A stretch of DNA of 64,000 bases, taken from positions 3,162,001 through 3,226,000 of the forward strand of contig JACHMT010000001.1 in NCBI GenBank assembly GCA_014208095.1, in the 5' to 3' direction. This document shows, piece after piece, positions 53,863 to 61,483 of this stretch. The notes below the pieces were generated by a model. The model searched no databases. It saw only the letters and a list, made by a program, of their open reading frames with translations, and was not told where the DNA came from. Position 1 is the first letter of the stretch; each line of letters opens with the position of its first letter. This stretch comes from Actinospineispora eucalypti. Its GTDB lineage: Bacteria; Actinomycetota; Actinomycetes; Mycobacteriales; Pseudonocardiaceae. Made by a program: the position numbers and the translations under genes.

Positions 53863-53888
53863 CGCACATGTTCGCGCGAACATGTGCG
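53863..53888. repeat. 26-bp perfect palindrome at cassette end
   Basis: CGCACATGTTCGC followed by its exact complement, 13 bp arms without a spacer. It lies 4 bp inside the cassette. It may be a recombinase binding site or a terminator for the minus-strand operon. Confidence 0.65.
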
Positions 53889-54043
53889 AGGTGGCACCGA
53901 AACGTCAGTGGTTCAGCAGGTTGTCTGCGGGGCGGCGGAGCCTTCGGGCGGCCGCGCGGAGCTGTCGGCGAGTTCCTCCAGCTCGTCTGGTCCGAGCGGT
54001 TCGGGTGCCAGCGCTCGCCGGCCGGGGCCGGCTCTGCGCGGTG

Positions 54044-55657
54044 TCATGGTTGCGGCAGCCGGCAAGCGTCGACGTGGTCGGCGAGGTAGATCAACGGTGC
54101 TTGGGGGTCCATGCCGAACGCTGCCGCGACGAGTTTCGGATCGAGGGTGTTGACCAGGTCGACCAGGCGGGTGGAGCGGACCATTTGTGGTGGGAAGCCG
54201 CACTCGTCCAGGACGTGGGACAGGTAGGCGGCCGCTCGGCCGGTCTTGGTGCCTTTGGTGACCAGCACGTGTGGGTTGTCGGTCGGCCAGGCCTGTCGGT
54301 GGGCCAGGCAACGCTGCAGCGCGGACCAGGAGGCCGGGTCAAGCGGCACGGGGTGGGGTCGCTTCCCGAGGCGGACCGTCTGGGCGTGAGGGTCGATGTC
54401 GGTGATCTTGAGTGTCCTTGTTTCCCAGCTCGCGGCGCCGTGCAGCAGCGCGAGCATCCCGACCAGGGCTTCGTGCGGGTGGACCTGGTCGTTGGTGGTC
54501 CAGCGCCGGAACAGTTCGCGTTGCTGGTCGCGGGTGAGGGTGCGGCCTCGGAAGGCATTCGATTCCCGCGCGGTCAGACCCCGGGTCGGATCGACCAGCA
54601 CGCGACGCTGGGCCCGGGCGGAGGCGAAGAACTGGCGCAGCACGGTCAGCCGCCGCTTGCGTGCCTTCGGCAGGGTGGTCAGGAACGCCTCGATGTCATG
54701 CACGTCGACCAACGCCCAGTCCTGCTTTCCACGCTGGGACACGAGGAACACCGCGAGGTCACGCAGGATCGCCAGCGCTGTTTCCAGGGTGTGATCGCTA
54801 CGAGGCCGGGTGCCGGCCCGGCGGGCCCGCTGCTGGGCTTGCATGCGGGAGGTGTCGAAGGCGGCCACGGCTGGTCGCAGTGGTGAGGGGACGGCGTCGA
54901 TGCGGCGCTGGCGGCGGCCGGCGGCCAGCCGCTCTGACTGGTCGGTGGGCAGCGCCAGACCTCGGGCGGTGAAGAAGTCCTCGAGCGCTCGGGCCAGGGG
55001 CCCGATGGAGCGTCCCGGGCGGCGGGCGCGCTCGAGGATGGTCTGCGGGTGGTTCGGGTGTTCGCTGGTGAGCAGCCGGCCTAGTGTGGTGATCATCTCG
55101 CAGGCGCTGCTGGGGTTATGTCTCGCGGACAGGTGGACGGTGAACTCGCCCAGCCATCGAGGCGGGTCGTCGAGGCGAGCGATGAGGTTGTCGGCTCGGA
55201 TGAACAGCCGGGCTGGCTGGCGTTGGTAGCACGGCGAGCACAGTCCCAGGCCCGAGTGTCGGCGCAGCTGCCCGCACTGGCGGCAGATACGGGGTGGTTG
55301 CTTGCCTGGGCGAGGGCGGGAGCACGAGCCGCACCAGCCGGTCGCGTCGCGCAGGTAGCCGGGCTTGCCGCAGCGGGGGCATAACTGCCGTTGGGTGCGC
55401 AGCTCGGCCTTGCGGCGACAGGTTTTACACAGCCTCGCGTCGGCCCTGCGCACCGGGTGGTCACACTCGGTGCAGCGCCGTGAGCACAACGTGCAACGAC
55501 CGGTGGAGTCGAGCAGCACCCGCTGCTTGCCGCAGTCGGGGCAGGAGGCCTTGGCCGCCTGCTCGCGCATGCGGCGCATGCACAGGCAGCAGTGCTCGCG
55601 ACCGAGGAACCCGACCGGGGCGCCGCAGTCCACGCAGTCACGCTGACGTTTGCCCAT
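54044..55657 (-). CDS. Zinc-ribbon protein with tyrosine-recombinase-like C-terminus
   Basis: A 537-aa protein. Residues 1-150 hold about ten CxxC pairs (DCVDCGAP, CCLCMRR, SCPDCGK, CTECDH, CPRCGK, CRQCGQ), several zinc ribbons. Residues about 265-537 resemble a tyrosine recombinase with Arg in WETRTLKITDID, a basic hairpin VRLGKRPHPVPL, Arg in MVRSTRLVDLV, and Tyr in LIYLADHVDA, but the LGH box is FGM, so it is divergent. It may be the DNA-binding partner of the integrase upstream. ATG 55657 follows GTG 55660 inside a 7-bp repeat. Confidence 0.65.
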   Translation of the reverse strand: MGKRQRDCVDCGAPVGFLGREHCCLCMRRMREQAAKASCPDCGKQRVLLDSTGRCTLCSRRCTECDHPVRRADARLCKTCRRKAELRTQRQLCPRCGKPGYLRDATGWCGSCSRPRPGKQPPRICRQCGQLRRHSGLGLCSPCYQRQPARLFIRADNLIARLDDPPRWLGEFTVHLSARHNPSSACEMITTLGRLLTSEHPNHPQTILERARRPGRSIGPLARALEDFFTARGLALPTDQSERLAAGRRQRRIDAVPSPLRPAVAAFDTSRMQAQQRARRAGTRPRSDHTLETALAILRDLAVFLVSQRGKQDWALVDVHDIEAFLTTLPKARKRRLTVLRQFFASARAQRRVLVDPTRGLTARESNAFRGRTLTRDQQRELFRRWTTNDQVHPHEALVGMLALLHGAASWETRTLKITDIDPHAQTVRLGKRPHPVPLDPASWSALQRCLAHRQAWPTDNPHVLVTKGTKTGRAAAYLSHVLDECGFPPQMVRSTRLVDLVNTLDPKLVAAAFGMDPQAPLIYLADHVDACRLPQP

Positions 55658-55683
55658 CACCGATCACCGATCACCGATCACCG
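55656..55683. repeat. Four tandem 7-bp repeats over a start codon
   Basis: ATCACCG occurs four times in a row. On the coding strand this gives GGTGATC units that run into the start of the zinc-ribbon gene. Change in copy number would alter the ribosome-site spacing. Confidence 0.7.
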
Positions 55684-55701
55684 GTCCGATCGGGCGCCTG
55701 G

Positions 55702-56010
55702 TCACAGCGGCGGCAGCGACCGGCCATGCTCATTGACAACCTTCGGCTCGCCGGCCGGCCGGGGCGCGGCGGGGCTCTCGACTGGGGTGGTGTCCACCTC
55801 GAACAGGTCGTCAGGGGTGCATTGCAGCGCCGTGCACAACGCGATCAACGTCGAGAGCTTCACCTGGGCCGGTTCTTTGGTCAACAGCGCCGACACCGAC
55901 GCCGCTGACAGCTCCAACCCGGCCTTGTCGGCCAGCAGCCGGCGCAGTTCGGTGCCGGTCCACACCTCACGTTGGGCCGCGGCCATCCGCAGCCGCCACC
56001 GAATCCTCAC
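55702..56010 (-). CDS. XRE/Cro-type HTH regulator
   Basis: A 102-aa protein with a Cro/C1-type helix-turn-helix (TELRRLLADKAGLELSAASV then SALLTKEPAQVKLSTLIALC, with LQCTPDDLFEV). The C-terminus is Pro-rich. GTG 56010 overlaps the stop of the DUF6283 gene (GTGA). Likely autoregulates the cassette. Next gene starts 45 bp downstream. Confidence 0.88.
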   Translation of the reverse strand: MRIRWRLRMAAAQREVWTGTELRRLLADKAGLELSAASVSALLTKEPAQVKLSTLIALCTALQCTPDDLFEVDTTPVESPAAPRPAGEPKVVNEHGRSLPPL

Positions 56011-56477
56011 CCTTCCTCCACATTCGTCCCGCCGTCATGAACCCCCGCTGATGTCCGACATTCCGGTGGGGACGCCGGCTGGGATTCTGTTTGCTCATCC
56101 GGTGCCCGCCGACATGGTCGGTGAGTCGGTCGGTGAGCGAGCATCTCGTCCAGGTCTGCATACAACGCTGGCCAGTCCTCGCCCGGGGCCAGCACGTCAG
56201 CGGGCAGTTTCCCGGTCAGAACGTGGAACCGGACGGCCAGGTGATCGTGGCCGACCGTGGCAAGCCACCCGCCGCACAACCGCATCGCGTGGGCAGTGCC
56301 AGGTTGATCGAGATGACACGACATCATCGGCCCGTCCAACGACGCCTCGGCCCCCGGCCGGCCGTTCGCCGCGCCCAGCTTGATGAAGTCCGCGTCGGTG
56401 AAGTCCGCCAGGTCGGCGTCCCTGCGCCAAGGGCACTGCTGGCACGGGTAACGGCGATGTTCTAACGGTGCGCTCAC
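56007..56477 (-). CDS. DUF6283-family protein
   Basis: A 156-aa protein with a conserved Cys/His pattern: RRYPCQQCPWRRDADLADF, then GPMMSCHLDQ and RLCGGWLA. This is the layout of DUF6283, found in actinobacterial mobile elements and phages, and could bind a metal or Fe-S cluster. Function unknown. GTG start overlaps the integrase stop; its own stop overlaps the XRE start. The last 40 residues look disordered. Confidence 0.75.
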   Translation of the reverse strand: MSAPLEHRRYPCQQCPWRRDADLADFTDADFIKLGAANGRPGAEASLDGPMMSCHLDQPGTAHAMRLCGGWLATVGHDHLAVRFHVLTGKLPADVLAPGEDWPALYADLDEMLAHRPTHRPCRRAPDEQTESQPASPPECRTSAGVHDGGTNVEEG

Positions 56478-57576
56478 CGCCTGCCACCTCCGTCAGACGG
56501 GCCGGCGAGACCAACTTGACCCGGATCGCCGAGCTCGGACAACGTCGTGGTGACCGCGCGTCGGTAGGCGTCCTCGATGAACGTCGCCGAGGGACGGACA
56601 TACCGCATAGTGGAACTTACAGTCCAGTGACCGAGAAGCTGCTGGATGGCCACCAGATCGACACCGCGTTCATAGTTATGGGTGGCACACGCGCGCCGCA
56701 GCCCGTGCGGACTGAACCACTCGGTCGGCGAGCGGCCTTCGAGTTCCATCAGCCGCCGCAACCGGTTGCGGATCGTGCCTCGGTGCAGCTGACCGCCGGA
56801 CTCGTCGGCGAACAACACTGGGGAGTCGGGGAACCTGCCGCGCACATCGCGCAAGAACCAGTGCAGCACCAGATCCAGGCCATCGAGCATCGGCACCCAG
56901 CGCGGCCGAGGTCCCGAGGTGTGAGCGCCCTTGCCGAATCGGACATGCAGCTTGCCAAACGGCCCCCGGTCGAAGTGCAGGTCCGGCATGTCCAACATCG
57001 ACGCTTCCTCCGAGCGCAGCCCGGCGTGATACAGCGTGCGGAACATTGCATAGTCCCGAGCGGCGGGCGCGTACTTGCGGGCGCCGGCGATCCGGGACTT
57101 GAGGAACTCGAAAACTCGTTCACCCGCTCCGGCGTCGGTGGCGGCGCCAGTTCCGCTGAATCGGCCCCGACATGGCGGGAGGCGTTGAACTCATCGATCG
57201 GGCACACCAGCCGAACCCCGAACCCGGCCTCGATCTCGGCGGCCTTGCGCACCTGCAGGAACCGGTGGAAGTCCTTGAAGATCTGCACATATCCCCGCCG
57301 GGTCGAGGATTTCCGGCCAGCAACCGCCAGCTCGCCGACAACCCGGTCGACGTCCTCAGCCGTGACCTCCCAGGCCGGACGGCCCAGCGCGGCCAGCGCC
57401 CGCTCCAACAGACCGATGTCATTCTCGATCGTCACCGGACTGAACCCGCGCGCCCGCCAGGACGCGACGAAGGCCTCCACGCACTCGGCCTGAAACTCCC
57501 ACGGATCCGTGCTCACCGGCCCGGCGGGCACACCACCACCCGGGATCAGTCGCAACCCACCCGCCACGCCGCACAC
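56474..57576 (-). pseudogene. Tyrosine integrase, one-base frameshift
   Basis: The first frame (from 57576) has the core-binding domain ECVEAFVASWRARGFSPVTI and GYVQIFKDFHRFLQVRKAAE. At about 57110 a T run is one base short (GAGTTTTCGAG), which shifts the frame. The catalytic domain continues as FRTLYHAGLRSEEASMLDMP (Arg), HGLRRACATHNYERG (HxxR), LGHWTVSSTMRYVRPS (His and Tyr). With the base restored it would be a normal integrase of about 365 aa, first gene of the cassette. Confidence 0.85.
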
Positions 57577-57712
57577 CTTCTTCGCACCTGACTGGATAAG
57601 GTGACACCTAACATAGCGGATGATTACCTGAAAGATCAGCGAGGCGCGCTGGATACCATCAGCCCAGCTAAGAGCAGGAATGCCTCATCACGAACAAGTG
57701 CCAGCCCCAGTT

Positions 57713-57856
57713 GGGTTCGACACGATCATGCCCAAGACCCTGGCCACCGCGACGGTGGACCGGCTACTGCACCACGCCCACCTGGTCACTACCAAGGGCG
57801 ACAGCCACCGCCTCGCTGAAGCCCTCGCTGGAAAGGGGGTGGTCGCCCTGAACTGA
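57713..57856 (+). pseudogene. istB: IstB fragment, part 2
   Basis: The frame reads GFDTIMPKTLATATVDRLLH then HAHLVTTKGDSHRLAEALAG to a stop at 57856, the normal C-terminus of IstB. It continues part 1 (53757-53858). Confidence 0.88.
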
Positions 57857-58124
57857 CCACCCACCCGGAGAACTGATGTCCATCAGCCCGGAACGTTGAT
57901 GTCCGTCAGCCCGGAGCCCAGCTGACCGCCCTCCCGGACTTCTCGATGACCGTTGACAATCTAGGCCTGCAACCCCTGCACGACCCCCACGCCCTGCCCC
58001 CACGAGCGGGTGCGTGCGCGGCAGGGCGGGGCCTGGTGGGCTGAGCGCGTGTGTGATCCGGGGTGAGGTTTGGCACAGCCACGCGACACACCCGGCCGCG
58101 GCCGGGCTAGTCTCGGGAACGTGC
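57857..58124. other. IS21-type end repeats and intergenic DNA
   Basis: GATGTCCATCAGCCCGGAAC and GATGTCCGTCAGCCCGGAGC lie in tandem at about 57875-57920, probably the right end of the IS21 element whose istB was split. Beyond that no gene is seen before the riboswitch. Confidence 0.5.
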
Positions 58125-58189
58125 GGCGGTGGGGCTCGCCGCTCCGGCTCACGGAACAACCGCGGCTCTGGCCGCCAACAGTCCCTACT
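58125..58189 (+). promoter_or_regulatory. crcB motif: Predicted fluoride (crcB-motif) riboswitch
   Basis: GGCGGTGGGGCTCGCC fits the crcB consensus at 14 of 16 positions. Later AACCGCGGC, a TCTG loop, GCCGC and then CAACAGTCCCTAC follow the usual order. The pseudoknot GGGGCT (58131-58136) pairs with AGTCCC (58180-58185), six bases with one G-T. It lies 40 bases before crcB. The final conserved segment differs slightly from the consensus. Confidence 0.72.
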
Positions 58190-58229
58190 TGGGTCGTACA
58201 GTTGTGCGTTCAAGTAGGAGGCGGCGCCC

Positions 58230-58724
58230 ATGAGCAGGGAGATTGACCTCGCCAAACCCATCGATCCGGACGTCGATCTCCGGTTCGCCACGCAGCGGCG
58301 TGAACTCGCCCGGACCCACGGCGCGGTGTTGCTCGTCATCGCCCTCGGTGGCGGCCTCGGCGGGCTCGCCCGCTACGGCCTCTTCGAGCTGTTGCCCACC
58401 CCACCAGGCCGGTTCCCGTGGGCCACGTTCCTGGCCAACGTGATCGGTTGTTTTGTGATCGGTGTCCTGATGGTTCTGATCACCGAGGTCTGGTCGGTGC
58501 ACCGCCTCATCCGGCCGTTCCTCGGTGTCGGGTTCCTCGGCGGATTCACCACATTCTCCACCTATACCGCCGAGACCCGAGCGCTGCTGCAACCGGCAAC
58601 CGTGGCCCTCGCGTTCGTCTACCTCGCCGGAACTCTCCTTGCCGCGATGCTCGCGGTCATCGCCGGGGTATGGCTCGCCCGAGCGGCGACCGGCTCCGTG
58701 CACGACCCGAACAAGGCGGCCTGA
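58230..58724 (+). CDS. crcB: CrcB/Fluc fluoride channel, subunit 1
   Basis: A 164-aa membrane protein of the Fluc family, which exports fluoride as a dual-topology dimer. Signature motifs: GGLGGLARYGLFELLP, PWATFLANVIGCFVIG and FLGGFTTFSTYTAETRALL. Four membrane helices are visible. The N-terminal 35 residues are an extension. ATG follows AGGAGGCGGCGCCC. A separate, shorter CrcB follows the DUF190 gene, so the two probably form a heterodimer. Confidence 0.93.
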   Translation: MSREIDLAKPIDPDVDLRFATQRRELARTHGAVLLVIALGGGLGGLARYGLFELLPTPPGRFPWATFLANVIGCFVIGVLMVLITEVWSVHRLIRPFLGVGFLGGFTTFSTYTAETRALLQPATVALAFVYLAGTLLAAMLAVIAGVWLARAATGSVHDPNKAA

Positions 58725-58725
58725 C

Positions 58726-59067
58726 ATGGCGGTCAGCGGTCACGCCCTGCGGCTGACGATCCTCGTCGGCGAAGACGACACCTGGCACCACAAGCCCCTG
58801 CACCACGAAATCGTCGAACGCGCCCGCGCCGCGGGCCTCGCCGGGGCCACCGTCCTGCGCGGCTGCGAAGGCTACGGCAGCTCCTCACTCATCCACACCG
58901 ACCGGCTCCTCAGTCTCGCCGAGGACCTACCGATCATCGTCATCATCATCGACACCGAGCCACCCATCCGCGCCTTCCTCGCCGACATCGACGAACTCCT
59001 GCGCGAGGCCACCGTCCTGCTCGACGACGTCGAAATCCTGCGCCACCAACAGGACCACGCATCATGA
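58726..59067 (+). CDS. DUF190 PII-like protein between crcB genes
   Basis: A 113-aa DUF190 protein (LTILVGEDDTWHHKPLHHEI, GLAGATVLRGCEGYGSSSLI, DLPIIVIIIDTEPPIRAFL). It starts 1 bp after crcB1 and its stop overlaps the crcB2 start (ATGA). The arrangement and its riboswitch-linked relative at 47935 tie it to fluoride. A GlnB-like fold suggests it could regulate or sense through the channel, which is inference. Confidence 0.92.
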   Translation: MAVSGHALRLTILVGEDDTWHHKPLHHEIVERARAAGLAGATVLRGCEGYGSSSLIHTDRLLSLAEDLPIIVIIIDTEPPIRAFLADIDELLREATVLLDDVEILRHQQDHAS

Positions 59068-59432
59068 CCGTCGCACTCGTGTTCACCGGCGCGATGATCG
59101 GCGCCCCGCTGCGCTACCTCATCGACCGCGCCATACAAGCACGCCACGACAGCCTCTTCCCCTGGGGCACCCTCACCGCCAACATCACCGGCTGCCTCAT
59201 CCTCGGCGGCCTCACCGGCGCCGGCCTGGCGCTGCCCGCCCCACTGCTCGCCCTACTCGGCACCGGCTTCTGCGGAGCACTCACCACCTACAGCACCTTC
59301 AGCTACGAAACCCTGCGACTCCTCGAGCAGAAAAGCTACTTCTACGCCACCACGAACATCACCGTCAGCGTGATCGCCGGCCTCGGCGCCACCCTGTTCG
59401 CCTACACCACCGTCCACGCCCTCACCACCTGA
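59064..59432 (+). CDS. crcB: CrcB/Fluc fluoride channel, subunit 2
   Basis: A 122-aa Fluc protein with GAMIGAPLRYLIDRAIQ, PWGTLTANITGCLILGGL and GTGFCGALTTYSTFSYETLR. Four helices, normal length. ATG overlaps the DUF190 stop. Gram-positive actinobacteria often have paired crcB genes encoding a heterodimer. Confidence 0.93.
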   Translation: MTVALVFTGAMIGAPLRYLIDRAIQARHDSLFPWGTLTANITGCLILGGLTGAGLALPAPLLALLGTGFCGALTTYSTFSYETLRLLEQKSYFYATTNITVSVIAGLGATLFAYTTVHALTT

Positions 59433-60100
59433 GCGTGCCCCAGCGATCGCGGCTCCAGCAAGTCCAACCAGGCCAGCCGACCGATAGGCCAAGCGTGGCG
59501 TGCGATCACCGCGCGCCTGACACCGATGGTGGTGTAGATGACCAGCGTTTGGTCCAGCTCGACGACCAGTTTCGGGTTCCATCATGCGCCCGGCTTATCC
59601 GCGCAACCACCCGACGCAGCCGGGCCAGGGTGGGCTTGGTCAACTCGGCGTGCAGCTCCCAGAGGAACGCGGCCAGGCCGGACCTTCCGGCTCCGGTCAC
59701 GATGGCATCGCGGCTGCCGCAATGAACATGTTGATCAGGTTCCGACGCGTACTGATCGCCGCGCGATTCCTGCAGCCCCGCAGGTCCAACCCACCCTGAA
59801 CAAATCCAGATCATCCGTCTGCCCTGGGATGATGCCGCAGCGTGATTGCGAGACCCCAGATCTGTAGGCGTGACCATCGTAGTCGAACAAGCGTTCCCTC
59901 GGTGTCTGGCGCCTCCGTAGGCGCCGACGTGCTCGCCAGGTGTGGTGGCAACCACCCGCCGCGCCCAACTGTTCGAGCGGTCCGAAGCTAGAGACCGGGC
60001 CGGGTTTGCGGGACCACTGAAATGGACAGCGCCAGCGGACGGTGCGGCCGATCACCACCACAACCGAAGAATGACCGGCCACACCGACACCGTTGAAATG
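59433..60100. other. Decayed sequence with fragments of an unknown protein
   Basis: The minus strand at 59600-59700 reads FLWELHAELTKPTLARLRRV, and another frame at about 59460-59585 reads PKLVVELDQTLVIYTTIGVR. These look like pieces of one broken gene, which I cannot assign. No intact ORF. Confidence 0.35.
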
Positions 60101-60412
60101 CTAGCTCGGGAGACCAACGGTCCTGACCGTGCAGTTCCACTCGCCCTTGTGATTCCCCTTTGTATTACCTGGGGCGGTGATAGTCTTGTTTGTACAGCTG
60201 TTGTAGTAAATAGTGAACGTTGTAGGACGAGAGCACCTGTTGTTGTAGTACACGGTCGTGGTCGCCCAGCCAGGCTCGTATGAGTAGGAGACACATCCGT
60301 TGGCGGTCTCCCCCCGCTCAGACCTCTCCATCGCCGATGCACTACCTGCGGCGACCCCTAACCCTCCGACCGCGAGCAACGCCACAGCAAGGATATTTGC
60401 CGTCCTGCGCAT
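60101..60412 (-). CDS. Small secreted Cys-containing protein
   Basis: A 103-aa protein with a signal peptide (ILAVALLAVGGLGVAAGSAS, cleavage after ASA). The mature part of about 75 residues has four Cys (GCVSYSYEPGWATTTVYY; NRCSRPTTFTIYYNSC; GEWNCTV) and is rich in Thr/Tyr/Asn, so a small beta-sheet protein with two disulfides. Cys count and order recall the tendamistat alpha-amylase inhibitors, but this is weak. The gene is less GC-rich than its surroundings. Confidence 0.75.
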   Translation of the reverse strand: MRRTANILAVALLAVGGLGVAAGSASAMERSERGETANGCVSYSYEPGWATTTVYYNNRCSRPTTFTIYYNSCTNKTITAPGNTKGNHKGEWNCTVRTVGLPS

Positions 60413-61405
60413 GAATCCCTTTCCCCTCGTTTACGTTGTTACATAAGCAACGAAACTACTCCCGAGAGGGTGACGGGCATGTGGCGCCCATCATGGCTCG
60501 AATCCTCGTTCGCCGCCTGGCCATCGGCAGAAACACCAAGGTTATCCAACTTTGCTGTGACGCGTGGTACTGATGCGGCCTGTTTGGAGGATGTGTTTTC
60601 TGGTCGAAATGAATTATTCGCCCACAGATGCCGCTCGTCCGACCCACGCGCGTCTCACACCGTCCAGCACGACACGTTCGACGCCCTCGAGGGACGCATG
60701 CACGGGTCAGCAAGAAACCCGCCCGTTGAGTGAACCGCCTGCTCGGCGCCACCAATCCCGAGTCCGGCGAGCAGGCCACCGCCTAGGGCTACGCCGTCTA
60801 CCTGCTGGATTTCCTCACCGACATCAACGAAGACCTCGCGCTCGGCGCGCCTCTATCTCCCGCCCGCTGGGCGAGCTGGACCAGCACTAGGTCACCCGAA
60901 CAGACCTGGCCCGAGCCGCCAACAACGGCGGATGCCCGAGCCGATCCGAGGTCGACGGCTGGTCCGCGTCCTCACCCCTTCAGCGGGGCGGTGGCAGGGT
61001 GTCCGTGCTCAAGGGGGAAGCTCAGGACGGGTGCGGGAGGTGCCGACCGGTCCCGCATGCCGGCCGAGTTGTGGTGGCCGTCCGCTCCGCGCCGTGGGTC
61101 TTGCGTCGCGGGCACTGTGGCCTTGGAACCTGACTTTTGTCAAGTTGTTGATCGTGAATTGTGGTGGTGGGTTTGACCTGCGAGTTCGCGGTCGGGGTCG
61201 GTGGAATGTATGCGACTAAGTCGATCTTTTAGCCTTGTCTCGGGCTGGTGTGGATCGCCGCGACGAGCCCATTGGGCGGGTCGAGGTGGTCGGCTGGCGG
61301 GCTGATGGGAGGTCGACCTGGTGCGTGGCCTACTGATACTTCGTGCGGCGAGGTGCCTGGGGGTCGGTTACCAGTTGCCTGGGTGTGTGGGCTGGTCGAA
61401 GCTGT
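60413..61405. other. Long stretch without an intact gene
   Basis: At about 60729-60905 the plus strand reads NRLLGATNPESGEQATA, a stop, then YAVYLLDFLTDINEDLALGA, a decayed alpha-helical protein. Elsewhere only chance frames. The region just before 61406 should hold the promoter of the NACHT gene. Confidence 0.4.
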
Positions 61406-61473
61406 GCTGCACGGCTGCACGGCTGCACGGCTGCACGGCTGCACGGCTGCACGGCTGCACGGCTGCACGGCTG
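61406..61473. repeat. 8-bp tandem repeat, 8.5 copies
   Basis: GCTGCACG is repeated eight times without error, plus GCTG. It ends 10 bases before the start codon of the NACHT gene and adjoins its ribosome site GAGGGGGGAA. A unit not divisible by three and exact copies imply a hypermutable tract. Confidence 0.92.
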
Positions 61474-61483
61474 AGGGGGGAAC

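Larger units (their letters stand above)
53859..57712 (-). mobile_element. Recombinase/DUF6283/XRE/zinc-ribbon cassette inserted in istB
   Basis: The insertion splits an istB gene between HPS and GFDTIMPKTL. Joining 53858 to 57713 restores the frame. CCCCAG occurs at both edges (53852-53857 and 57705-57710), and a second pair GCGAACATGTGCGAG (53877-53891) versus ACGAACAAGTGCCAG (57690-57704) lies just inside, which may be attachment-site arms. It carries four coupled minus-strand genes. Confidence 0.7.

Noticed and set aside
61406..61473. Tandem repeats as a CRISPR or satellite
   Set aside because: The unit is only 8 bp with no spacers. It is a simple sequence tract.
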